From Prorocentrum cordatum (taxonomy: Eukaryota; Sar; Dinophyceae; Prorocentrales; Prorocentraceae), in the NCBI GenBank assembly GCA_963575745.1, contig CAUYUJ010000947.1, forward strand, positions 307,349 to 371,348: a stretch of 64,000 bases of DNA, given 5' to 3'. The notes beneath the pieces were generated by a model that saw only the letters and a program-made list of their open reading frames with translations, was not told the DNA's origin and did no database searches. Of this stretch, positions 22,053 through 31,403 are shown one piece after another. Both the position numbers and the translations under genes were made by a program. Numbering within the stretch: the first letter of the stretch is position 1; each line of letters opens with the position of its first letter.

Positions 22053-24079
22053 TTAACATACATGTGCGCCCAAGCCTGGACCATACGACTGAGAGCCTCC
22101 TGTTCCGTATCCGCCTGCGTCGTCAGAGCATCATCATCGACATCGGAGGAGAGAGGGACAAAGGGGTTGGTCATCGTGTAGCCGTCGAAGGCCTCGAGGC
22201 TGTACACACGGACAAACAGGTCGTTAAATCCGTCGCCCGCGGGCAAGCCCGACGTAGCGAAGTAGGGGATCGTGCCATACATGCTGCCAAGCCTAACGAT
22301 TCGGGGTCCTCGCCAGAAGTTAAAAGTGGTTTTAACAATGACTCCCTGGAACCCGAACTTGAGAGCACGATCCCTGAGCAAAACCAAATCGAAACTTTCA
22401 TAGTAATTGGTGCCGTCCCAAATCACCCCGAGAGGCACTTGGCCCGTCTGAGCCGCCACTTCGCTGGCCGCCGCCTGATGCCACGCGGCATCCTCAGGGC
22501 CGCGGCCAAGGCCGAAGGCCCAAAAACGTCGGGGAAAACGATCGTTAAAGTCGGTGGGCCAAGGCCTGCGGAGGCGTTCCCAGACACGAACGGGCCCAGC
22601 GCATAACAGGATGGGGCGGAGCCCTCCCTTGGGTTTCTCCAACAAAGGGAACAGTAACCAGAACAGCTGTTTGGGGAACAGTCCCAACGACTCGATAGCC
22701 TGAACGAGGGCGCCGAAGGTGTCGAGGGCCGCATCCGAGACCAAAGAGAGCTGCCGCGGGTGGAGCCCGTCGAGCGACTGGGAGGTGAGCACCGAGAAGC
22801 TGGCGCTGGCGCTGCTGATATCTCCTGCAGTCGGGCGCGGAAGATGATTCCTATTGGGAACCCACACGTTAGACGGCGCAGTGCTGGCATGCCAAAAACT
22901 AGCCAACGCCTCGCTCTCGGCCTCGAGCAGGCCCCGAGGGTTGGCCGAGAAAATGCCAGGGTGAGTTTCGATCGTGGCAGGGGTCCAACGACGTTTCAGT
23001 TTGGTAAGGCGGCGCATAGCCCGAGCCCCTCCCCTCAAAGCTTTCACCTGCCATTCATCCCACGAGTCCTGCCTCCCCTTCTTGATGGCCTTGACAGCAT
23101 CATCGTAGTCGTCCTCCCAAGACTGGAGGAACTCGTCAAGGTCGGTCAGCCACGTGGCTGAAGAGGCGGACCCGCGGCGCATGAGCTCACGAGACTGTGC
23201 AATCGTGCTGTCCAAGCGCGCGCTGAGTCCCTCTCCAGGGCATGGCTGAGCAACAACAAGCTGCATCTGCTGATTCACGTCCTGACACAACTGATCGAGC
23301 TTAGTAGGGTCCTGACCAATCCCTTGCTCCGCCTCCTGGAAACGACGACAGGCCCCGAGGGTTCCACGAAGCTGCTGGGCCAACCACTCCCAACCAACAT
23401 AAACCAGGTTCGTAGCGTTACCTTTGGGACGAGAAAAGATGGGGATCCAACGCGCCTTCAACCTAAAACCTTTGTGGCCCTTGCTGGTAACTGGGACGCC
23501 CGTAAATGACTCGAGCTCGAGCTCGAGGGCGTTGGAGAAGTACACCCGCGCTTGGCTCAAAAGTTCCCACGCCTCGCCGACGGGGGCCGAGATAGCCGCA
23601 GCGGCCGCACATTCGGCGATGTCGCGAGCCACGCTCCAATTCTGCGGGCAAGGGGACGGCCCCACAAGCAGCTCGCAAGGAAGTCGTTGGTGCGACCTGT
23701 AAGTTAACTGGTACAACGAAACAGCACGATCACGAAGTTGCAACTGAACTGGCCTGCGGGGCCGCCCCGTCCAGGTCAAATCAACCTTCACACCCTCAAC
23801 CGCCCTCGAGAAACTATTGGAGGCCAGGAAGAAATCTAAGGTAGTGAGGGAGGAGGGGCTCACACACGTGTGTTCCTTAGGCACGAACAAGACCGCCTCG
23901 AGGCGGCGGGGGAGGCCAGCAGACTCGATGAGACTGGGAGCCAGATTCCAGTCTCCGCCCACCAAAAAGAGGTGCTCGTGCTGCAAAGCCTGTCCGATTT
24001 TCTTAAGTAACCTCAGGTTGAGCTCACAAAGCCCCGCACCTGATTTCAAGTAAACCGACATCACAACGAGGGGGGCCAA
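22013..24079 (-). pseudogene. LINE ORF2, endonuclease C-terminal half and reverse transcriptase
   Basis: The frame of 688 residues begins inside the nuclease: GGDWN at 41-45 and LDFFLAS at 81-87 are EEP-family signatures. The final His motif appears altered, since RPRRPV stands where a His before RPV is usual. Reverse transcriptase follows in the last ~250 residues: FPLLEKPKGG...RPILL (fingers), motif A with D555 in IWDGTNYYESFD, motif B as GLPAGDGF near 611, and motif C as DVDDD at 646-650 (YxDD-like with Ser/Asp in place of Tyr). The enzyme would copy LINE RNA at a nicked target. The N-terminal break is in a G6 run (24070-24075). Confidence 0.88.
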
Positions 24080-24483
24080 GACGGGATATCAACGATAGCT
24101 TTCAGGATCCGACCGTGCTCGACGATGCCAGAGCCATCCGAGGGCCACCTGAGGCCCAGGTGTTGTCGAACCAAGACGGCCGCCCCCCATTTAGGTTTCC
24201 CAGACAATCCTGGAACAGCAGGAGCTGCGAGCATGCGCCAGCCCAGCTTACCTACTGCGTCGCACTTGTCACCTTCATCGTCGAGGGTGAAACCGATCTC
24301 CTGTGCCAACAAAATAAGGGCGGAAGAAGTAGTCAACCGTTCTCGCAGTGTGGGCCAAGAGTTTCCGTTGTACGTCTCGAAGAGCTCACTGCCCATCGTG
24401 CCCAGAGAGGAGTCCAAAGGAGGAGGAGGGGGAGGCACTGGAAGGCCAAACCTAGACAGAGGCAGGCCGCAGCACAGGGGCAT
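24070..24483 (-). pseudogene. LINE ORF2, N-terminal start and endonuclease first half
   Basis: I place the ORF2 start at the ATG 24483-24481, 17 bases after the ORF1 stop; the frame is also open further upstream, but that stretch overlaps ORF1. After a proline run (residues 16-22) the EEP fold begins: the catalytic Glu is E62 in LAQEIG, followed by WGAAVLV and RILKAIVDI strands. The frame hits TGA just past the C6 run, whereas the alternative frame gives the rest of the nuclease without a gap. A single missing base therefore explains the break. Confidence 0.85.
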
Positions 24484-24499
24484 TACTTCACTGCTACTG

Positions 24500-25250
24500 C
24501 TAGGAGCGCCGCTGGCGCTTGGCCAGGATCTCCTGCAACTTGATGCCCAACTCCCGCTTCTCGAAGCGCTGGGCGCTGAAAAAGAGCTCCTGCACGTCGG
24601 GGTCGTCCTCATCGATAGGCACGGGCTCGTCAGCTGCGTCCGCCCAAACACTGTTGGCGGGCGATCGAACTGGCGTTGGTGTTGATGCTTCTGGTTGCTG
24701 AGCCTGAGGCATATCAGTATCACCAGCAACATCAAATGGAGAGGGAGCCGCCGTGGTCGTCGCTGCCGATGCCGCTCTGACCTGCTGCTCCGCGAGGAAC
24801 TGCTTGCACTACTGAAACACATCTGACTGGAGCATGGCCGAAACCGCATCCTTGTCAGCACCTGGTGGGACTTCTTCGAGATTGAGCGGAACATGCCCCA
24901 GGTGACCAGGAAGATTGAGCACCAGCTGGCGGTTGAGCTCCTTAATCTCCTTATCACATACAGTTTGTTGTGCTCGGATTGAATCAAGCTTCTCTTGAGC
25001 CTGCTGCAAGATCTGAAGCTGTGTAGTCTCATCCTGTCCGAGCTGCTTGCGCTTCGCAACCATACGTGCCAGCTTGTGGCCCGTGTTGGTGTGCTGGGTG
25101 AGCGCTGGCTTGCATTCCGAAAGGGCCTTTCTGACCTCCTGAAGCTGCGTCTCCAAAGAGGTTTTAGCCGAGCCGCCGCCGTCGCTGAGCTTGCCCACAG
25201 CCTTGATGGCGGTCTCGAGGTCCCTGATACTGTCACGAATAGGAGGAGAG
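24500..25250 (-). pseudogene. LINE ORF1, coiled-coil protein with one in-frame stop
   Basis: The frame reads from the purine/pyrimidine stretch next to the leader to TAG 24502-24500. Residues encoded at about 25235-24900 form a heptad-rich coiled coil (for example RDLETAIKAVGKL and a Gln-rich LQILQQAQEKLDSIRAQQ). An in-frame TAG lies at 24811-24809, after which the same frame continues with acidic and basic segments ending in KRQRRS. LINE ORF1 proteins bind the element's RNA as trimers or oligomers; that role is inferred from position and coiled coil. No convincing Met start is present downstream of the leader. The open frame upstream (to 25501) looks like flanking DNA. Confidence 0.7.
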
Positions 25251-25267
25251 GAGGAGGAGACGCGGAC

Positions 25268-25314
25268 CACCGTCTCTTCAAAACGAGGACCCAACACCAC
25301 AGGATGGTTGGGAA
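25268..25314 (-). other. Shared hairpin sequence, copy C (5' side of the LINE)
   Basis: CACCGTCTCTTCAAAACGAG, then GACCCAACACCACAGG and GGTTGGG (plus strand), with a 6-bp stem. On the LINE strand it lies just upstream of ORF1. Copies B (17395-17441) and A (4986-5025) stand at the edges of satellite arrays in the same orientation. Confidence 0.8.
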
Positions 25315-25316
25315 AA

Positions 25317-25927
25317 AATAGTATGAACAAATGAAGCTGATGATGATGAGGAATAGGCGGGGGAAATACGCGGCGCAGAGAGGCTCTGTGACGGGGCGGT
25401 GGTTTAACGATGTGGCCACTCCAGAACGCAACGAAGAACCTTCCTCGAGCGACAACACGCAATGCAAATTGCACAACGGTCCCAAAAATAAAGCACGACA
25501 ACCGAAAGTTTTCCTGGACTCAGCGTGCACCCCGCCGAAAGGAGGGAGGCAAGGGAAATAAGAGGAGGGACACCAGCAACGGCATCGGCAGCCGCGTGAG
25601 AGCAGCTAGACCCTACCTATTGCGTCGAACCGCCAGGCGGCTGCGGCGGCCATGACACGGACGCGGAGCCTCACGGGACCCTCCCGGGAAATCCGAACAA
25701 ACAATGACACCTGGCGCATCGCGCAGACGCGCGGCCTCAGGGCCCGCGGGACGTGAGAGGGAGGAGGACAATGGGGGGGGCGGCAGGCAGGCAGGCACGC
25801 AGGCAGAAAACAAACGGGGGAGCACGGCCGCGGGGTGTGAACCACCAGGCCCCGCTAGTTAGGCGCGCGTGCGGGGGGCGGAAACGGGGAGCGGGGGAGC
25901 TGCGGCGACGGGTGGCCGCGAGGGCGC
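25317..25927. other. Unique interval without recognisable gene
   Basis: No recognisable gene between the two minus-strand LINE pieces. It contains a direct GCAGGCAGGCACGCAGGCAG stretch near 25782. Nothing else stands out. Confidence 0.4.
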
Positions 25928-26617
25928 CTAAGTTGCGTCGGGCTCACGGTCCGGCCAGCAAGCGTGGACCTGCCTGGCTGCCTGGCGCCAGAAATTGGTG
26001 CCGATGGCGGCAAGAAATCGCCTGTACCGCCACTCCCCGTCAGAACAACCACACCTACACGATTGCTTGGTTGCAAAGAGTAAAGAGGATGGCTGTCGTT
26101 CGGGGGCGAGGTCAGCCGAAGCACGTGAACGCCGCAGTAGTTGGTACGCGATGTTTTGCTGCGCGGAGTAGTACTCGACTTTGCGTCGGCACATGGTGGC
26201 CGCGCACTTCGGGCCTGCGATCACGGCGTCGGGCGAGGCCACGCCGACACCGGAGACCAGGAGCCTGTTACCCAGAGCGCCGGTGAGGACGTCAGCCGGT
26301 CGGAGCCACGTGCCTGGCACCAGGCCTGGGGCCTCGAGCACGGTGCCAAGGTCGCAGACTTTGGCTGCGTCGAGCGCCCGTCGCGCCACATCGTGGTGCC
26401 CCCGTGTGGCCTCCGCGCGGCTGCAGCACAGCGCGTGGGACCCAGCTTGGTTCAGGATGGCAGCGCAGCAGAGGCCGCAGGGGAGGTGGTCGAGAGGTTC
26501 TGCTGCGCCAGCGCGAAGGCGAGGAGCCTCGACAACGCAACCGAAGACCACCCACACCGACAACGAGAAGAAAACACAACCCAGAAAAAGGCAACGACAC
26601 GGCCACGATACAGACAA
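25928..26617 (-). pseudogene. 3' end of an R2/Dualen-like LINE: zinc finger and decayed restriction-like endonuclease
   Basis: The 229-residue frame has the order known for restriction-like endonucleases of early-branching LINEs: a Cys/His cluster (C47, C50 or C51, H61, C64 or C65), a basic RGHHD segment at 72-76 (RHN-like), and RPAD at 106-109. After 13 further residues the second catalytic Asp is expected, but G123 is found (VSGVGVASP). Basic and aromatic residues and FRRFLAAIG-like tail strands follow; the latter reads RRFLAAIGTNFWRQAARQ. In active copies this domain nicks the target DNA. The Asp-to-Gly change, and the lack of any upstream reverse transcriptase, mark a dead 5'-truncated copy. 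It belongs to a different lineage from the LINE at 19.5-25.3 kb. Confidence 0.6.
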
Positions 26618-28294
26618 CGGCCCGAACCCGGCCTACCGATCGCAACCGAGCGCGACGCAACCGACCCGACCGAACCGCGGACACCCTTGGTGTGTCTAGG
26701 CGAGGGCGCGGCTGCACCAATCGCTCTCACACGCGGCCTTTTCTCTTTCTCTCGCTCTACTGACCGACTGTGACCAGCGCGTCGCGGAGTGAGCGCTTGC
26801 CGAGAAAACTCCGCCACGGCCTGATTTTCAAAAAAAGCCAAACGTTCGAAGCGTGCACGAGAATTGGGGTGGACACGATGGGTGCCAAAAGGCGGGCCAC
26901 CTCATCCGATAAGGACCCGCGCATCGCTCGGCCCGGCGATGCGGGGAGGCAGAAGGAAATCGCGCCCTCCTTCTCTACTGAAACACAACAAGGAAGAACG
27001 TGCGATCATGAGTACCCGCGGACGAGGCATGGGACAGGGAGGACGAGGACGATGACTCTGCTGCAACACAATAGATCAGAAGATACGATCGCGAATGCCT
27101 GCGGCTGCGGCATGGGGCGCGGGAGGACAAGGACGAGGACAGAATCGCGAGCACCTTCCAAGTCTCGTCTCCAGTTTCAACCCCGACAATGAACCCTGCG
27201 AAAGAAACGCTGCATGCGGGGACATGACGGGCGGGCCAAAGCGGGCCTAGGCCAGAAAAACATCTTTTAAGAACATGAGACCCTCCGCGGGCCAAAACAC
27301 ACAGAACATCCAAGGGTACCCTCCCCAGGATGCACAAGAACGTTCAACACACACGAGGAACACTAGGGTGCCCTCCCCGAACCGTCATCGATCTTTTACA
27401 TCGGTCCGACCGTATCCCCCATCACAATCAACTCTTGTATTCTGGACAAACGAAGGCATGCCCACCCCCACAGAAGAAACCCTGACCCCTCTGGCCGACC
27501 TGCCCCCCCCCCCTTGGGTGCGGATGAGTGCCGTCTTGTGAGGGCTTCCTGGCACCCATCCCCACCCGGAAGGGGTACGCCAAGAGAGCTACCCTGGGGA
27601 AGCCAAAAGGTACCGACACCGCTTCTCCCTGGACCTCTCCAGGGGTGCGTTCTGACCAAGATTTCGAGGCTAATCCAGCGGCGGCGACGAGGGCCGCCCA
27701 GGAGGTCCCAAAACGGCGAAGCGAGGCAGGATGAGCAGTATCGGACCTTGCCTCCTCCGAGAGCTACCCTACCCTGTCCCAGTGGGGGTGGGGATGACTT
27801 TGACGATCGAGTCTTGCGCGGCCACAGAAGCGGTGTCTGCGAAAGGAGGCGCGCCAGCTCCGCGTATCGCCGCGTCAGCAGGTGGGGGCGCGTGTCGGCG
27901 GCCGCGACGAGGCCCTGCTGCGAGGCCTCCCCGTGGGGCGCAGGCGCAGCCACGTCCCTCCCCACTGCGAGCTCCAATCGAGCTGAGCATTGATCCGGGA
28001 TCTCCAATTGGCATCGGGCTCGCTCTGCGGGCTTCTCCGTTTCTGCCTCACCAACTCACCCTCGCCCCCTGCCCTCCCACTCCGGGCTGAATGGTTCCAT
28101 CCCTCCTCCATCGTTGCGCCACTCCATTTCTCCCCCCCCCCGTCCTTCTACGAGGGAAAACCTGGAAGCCTCGCGCGGGAACTTGGGACGAACTTTCGTC
28201 GGATCTGTCCCGGATCCGCGTCGGATCTACATCGAACTTCCGTCGGAACCTCGCCGCGCGAATGCCGTCCAAGATCTGATGGGACGGACGTGTG
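26618..28294. other. GC-rich interval without recognisable gene
   Basis: Many overlapping open frames on both strands result from high GC content. None shows a family motif that I recognise. Short related phrases ('gggacaggga ggacgagga') near 27030 and 27118 are a local duplication. Confidence 0.4.
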
Positions 28295-28308
28295 GCCATT
28301 TTGGCTCA
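28295..28308 (+). other. Relic of the dinoflagellate spliced leader
   Basis: GCCATTTTGGCTCA is identical to 14 consecutive bases of the conserved 22-base dinoflagellate spliced leader. Counting flanking bases, 17 of 21 agree. An exact 14-mer is expected about 0.0005 times by chance in this window. Such relics mark DNA copied back from trans-spliced mRNA. It lies about 210 bases upstream of the ORF1 ATG of the following LINE. Confidence 0.6.
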
Positions 28309-28516
28309 CGGGTCAAGTTGGGCTCGTGGGCCCAAGCTTTCCTAGCACCTCATTCCCATTATTGTACCTCGCATCTCTTGCCTCTTACTTCCCCTAGCTT
28401 GCCATGCACGCATGGCCGAACGAAGGGTCACGCACACCTGGGTCCCAATAACACCGATCGGACGAGAACGAGAAGGCCGGAATGTTCGAAACCTTTTGTT
28501 TTGCCATCTGCACACA

Positions 28517-29451
28517 ATGGTCAGCGACGACGATATGGACACACAAGAAGTCTCGTCACCAGATGCACACGATAAGCCCGTCACCCACAATGCTATTGTG
28601 AAGCTCCTGGATATGAAATTGATAAACGACTTTGCCATGTCCTGGACACAGTCCGCGATCTACAGGACGACGTGGCCAGGGTGGAGCCCAATTTGGACAA
28701 CATGTTCGAAGGGATGGAGGAGAAGAGCGAAGGGCTGTTGAGCAGGATTGAGGCTGTGAACGAATACCTCCAGAAGCTTAAGGTAACAACGCACCTTCCA
28801 GGAACTGAGAGGAGGAGGAGGAGCTCACAAGACACACAGCTCCAACATGACCTGACAGAACATATCGCGAAGCTAGAGATCCAGATGCGTACCCTCGTGC
28901 AGACTGGCATCGTTGACAACGAGCTGATCGCTGTCTTCGGCGGGCTGGAGAACTTTGGGAACGAATGAGCAACATCAACATAGATCAAAAACCGACTTTG
29001 GAACAAAAATGCTCCTCCAACTACCGAGTCTACATGGAAAGGGGGGGGTCAAAAACCTTCTACATGCAAACTTCCCTGAACACTCCGACCGTGACACATC
29101 AATTGCAATCATACGCAATCTCAAAGAAGATCTTCCCGATGGCAAGCGGGCATGGGCCAAGAAAGAACAACCTTTGGAAACTCGTGCCACTAAACAAACC
29201 CTTTTTGGCGCTACATAGATGCTTTCCCAATGGGGGCGCGTGAAGTCGTCAATGTGGATGGACGAAGACGCCCTCACATTAACAATGGGGCAAGAAGAGG
29301 TCCTCAAAACAACCGTGGCGGAACAGTCCCTGAAGGTTAAGTGCGGGACTGGGTGGGAGTAATACCCCAAGAGAGCAAGGACAAGCTTTCCCCGATCGCT
29401 GGGGAGACAGGCGTCAGAAAGGGCAAGGGCAAGGGCAATACGTCCCGTTAG
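28517..29451 (+). pseudogene. LINE ORF1 remnant
   Basis: The start is taken at ATG 28517 (MVSDDDMDTQ). The frame shifts near 28618 into a coiled coil (VRDLQDDV, then NLDNMFEGMEEKSEGLLSRI). It shifts again near 28963 after FGGLENFGNE, meets an in-frame TAG after QTLFGAT (about 29217), and continues with MLSQWGRVKSSMW and GQEEVL. A last shift near 29360 leads to a Lys/Gly-rich end (KGKGKGN) and TAG 29449-29451. The Phe-Gly-rich middle looks like an RNA-recognition-type fold seen in other LINE ORF1 proteins, but that is a tentative reading. The protein would coat LINE RNA. At least four lesions make it non-functional. Confidence 0.6.
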
Positions 29452-29489
29452 GGAGCAGCCTGATCAACTCAGAGCCTCGATGCACTTCG

Positions 29490-30170
29490 TCGCTGGAGGT
29501 CCTTCTGCTATATGGCAATGGCAAAAAAGCAAGCAGACAAACAGCAGATCGGCTAATTCATGGTTTGGCCGAGCTTGAGAACGTGCAATGGGATGCGGTT
29601 TGCTTCTCCAGAACACGGGCTCTGACAGAGGATGTAATTCTTGGTGGTGGTCACCGTTTGATTTTAGGACTCGGCGACTCTCGCCACATTGGCGCTGCCA
29701 CTCTCTTGCGCAGGCACTCTCTAGCTGAGCAAGTCAGTCGAATTATTTTTTCCTCGGGTCGCATGATTGCAATGGCAAATTTGCATATGCTCCTCAGTCG
29801 CTATTGGCGAGGTGCTCTTCAAGCATCCTGTTCTGAACTGCGTGACACAACGGAATGCACAGAATGAGCAATTCAGGCCGGCACGTTGTCATTGGTGGTG
29901 GTTTCGAAACTCAGGTGCACGCCGGTTGGCGTGGCGAAGTGATGATAACCTTCGTTGCGGAACATGGTCTGGACATTCTGCCTGACCAGACGTACCGTGG
30001 AGCAGACGTTGGGATTTTGAAAGCAACCTTGGACACAGACGACAACTTGATTACATCGTCACGGACGACACTCTGACTGCCCAGCGAGCAGACTCTGTTC
30101 GGGAGCTCGACTGCGGCTCAAACCACAGGGCGGTGATGGCATCGGTGCGACTTCCTCCCAATGGCCAGCA
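29490..30170 (+). pseudogene. LINE ORF2 endonuclease remnant, catalytic residues lost
   Basis: EEP (APE-type) nuclease spread over at least three frames. NVQWDAVCFSRTRAL (about 29582-29620) has Arg where the catalytic Glu of the S-E-T-R motif is expected. VIGGGFETQ (about 29890) replaces GGDFN. LDYIVTD (about 30045) and SNHRAVMA (about 30118) correspond to the last two motifs, with Asn for Asp in the S-D-H triad. The intact enzyme would nick target DNA. Every metal-binding motif but one is altered, so this is a fossil. Confidence 0.65.
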
Positions 30171-30714
30171 GCGGGCGCGGACTAAACCGAACATGTCTTG
30201 TCAAGAATTGCCCTCGTCCCAACCGGCACTCACGCAACTGCTAGAGACCGGGACAACAGATTCCTGCCGTGACGTCCACGGCTGTGTAAAAAACAACTGC
30301 CGAATCCTCGGGAGCGACCGCGACGGACCGCGCAGCGGCTGGCAGGGCGTGGGAGACGGCAGCACCACGAGAGCTAAGGCAGCGCGGCTTTCGAAGAAAT
30401 CGCGACTGAGAAAGTGGCGCCCTTACCAGAGCAGCTCTCGAAGTTCAAGGAACCAGGTGGCCTCGGAAGAACCAATGCCGAACCTGTGAAGAAGCACGCG
30501 TCTCAAAGACAAGCACCTCGTGAGTTCGTGGGAGTGCTGGAAGGCGTGCGTTCTTGGAGCGAACGGCCGAACGGCCTCGGAGATACCTCGCTGCTTGCGC
30601 AGATGTTGGAGCTCCACGTGAGCGGGCTGAGGGCGCTCAAGCAGCTATCAGTGAACAAGTGCGCGGACAAGCACCGTGTCGTTCTGGAAATGATTGCTAC
30701 CCTTCTCCACGAGG
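30171..30714 (+). other. Degraded LINE ORF2 linker
   Basis: Between the endonuclease and the inserted array. Basic, frame-broken text that fits the region between nuclease and reverse transcriptase, but no motif can be assigned. Confidence 0.4.
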
Positions 30715-30870
30715 GCCCCAAGACAGAGGCTCCCATGAGGCCCCAAGAGGCGCCCAGGAGGCCCCAAGAGGCTCCCAAGAGGCCTCCAAAACTGCCTCCA
30801 AGAGGTCCCCGAGAAGCATCCCACAAGATCCAAACGAACATCCAATAGGCTTCACACCCACAACCCAGGC
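30715..30870. repeat. CCCAAGAGGC array with ACCCACAACCCA tail, inside the LINE remnant
   Basis: Short array of 10-12 base units followed by 'gagaagcatccc' and 'acacccacaacccaggccca', the same tail as at 15345-15380. It interrupts the LINE remnant and so was inserted later. Confidence 0.7.
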
Positions 30871-31232
30871 CCAGTGGGGGGATGGGCCGAAGGACATTAG
30901 ATATTCTGACCACGGGCACTGCGGCTTCAGACAGCGATGTCGTACTCCTGGCTGACGCCCGCGAGTGCATGGTGGGCATCTTTCGATGCGACGCCAACCC
31001 AAAACATTTGGGCCGACTGTTCTCTGGAGACTTGAAGCGGCGAGGGCAATGCAATCTGAACCACGGCATGTCTGGCGGATGATTGCAATTTCGCCATTTG
31101 TCAACGACGTTGCTGATTCGGAAAGATTCCCATCGCTTGGCGCCTCAAGCTCTTTCACAGCGTCTTTCCTCCTGCTGTCTGCTACAACTCCTCTACGACG
31201 CCGCCGACCTCGGAGCATGCAAACTGGATGCC
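30871..31232 (+). other. Unassigned part of the LINE remnant
   Basis: Where the reverse transcriptase core should be, only short unrecognisable frames are found. The core seems to be deleted. Confidence 0.4.
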
Positions 31233-31368
31233 GTTCCAAGAAACATGCTGCGCAAGATTGTTGGATGGGCTCGCTTCATCGATGGAAACTGGGAGACCAC
31301 AGAGCCCCGCATGAAAGAACTACTGGAGGCCGCGCTCTGGCAGTACCCCGTGCATTGGGCGGGGCTAA
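31233..31368 (+). pseudogene. LINE ORF2 segment downstream of the reverse transcriptase
   Basis: About 45 codons reading NMLRKIVGWARFIDGNWE and RMKELLEAALWQYPV. I recognise the pattern (R-x-M-L-R-x-I-V-G-W, then R-M-x3-L) as the region after the thumb in ORF2 of dinoflagellate LINEs. It is flanked by unrelated or decayed sequence on both sides. Confidence 0.5.
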
Positions 31369-31382
31369 GACCAGAACGTTCA

Positions 31383-31403
31383 GGAACGCTCTCAGAGCGT
31401 TCC
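31383..31403. other. 21-bp near-perfect palindrome
   Basis: GGAACGCTCT, one central C, then AGAGCGTTCC: a 10-bp stem with a single-base centre, just after the last LINE remnant. It could form a cruciform or mark a junction. Confidence 0.7.

Larger units (their letters stand above)
19500..25316 (-). mobile_element. Non-LTR retrotransposon (LINE), nearly complete, minus strand
   Basis: Read on the minus strand: a hairpin leader (25314-25268), coiled-coil ORF1 (to 24500), ORF2 from an ATG at 24483 to a TAA at 19652, a 3' stem-loop at 19633-19614, and an A6 plus (ATC)n tail (19613-19500). ORF2 carries an exonuclease/endonuclease/phosphatase-type nuclease, reverse transcriptase, a zinc knuckle, RNase H and a Cys/His-rich C-terminus. 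This order is known for APE-type LINEs with RNase H. ORF1 has one in-frame stop and ORF2 three one-base breaks, so the copy as assembled is inactive. ORF1 shows no ATG after the leader, so the 5' end may be truncated. No target-site duplication could be identified by eye. Confidence 0.92.
28295..31403 (+). mobile_element. Decayed non-LTR retrotransposon (LINE), plus strand
   Basis: In order: spliced-leader relic, ORF1 remnant (28517-29451), EEP endonuclease remnant (29490-30170), degraded sequence with an inserted CCAAGAGGC array (30715-30870), and a post-reverse-transcriptase segment (31233-31368). The reverse transcriptase core is missing. Multiple frameshifts and stops show an old copy. 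Its proteins are unlike those of the minus-strand LINE at 19.5-25.3 kb. Confidence 0.75.

Noticed and set aside
23512-23535. Repeated CTCGAG palindromes
   Set aside because: They encode a Leu/Glu stretch in LINE ORF2 and need no separate explanation.
25317-25501. Upstream extension of LINE ORF1 with an apparent Met start
   Set aside because: It crosses the shared hairpin and enters flanking DNA; no coiled-coil or coding pattern there.
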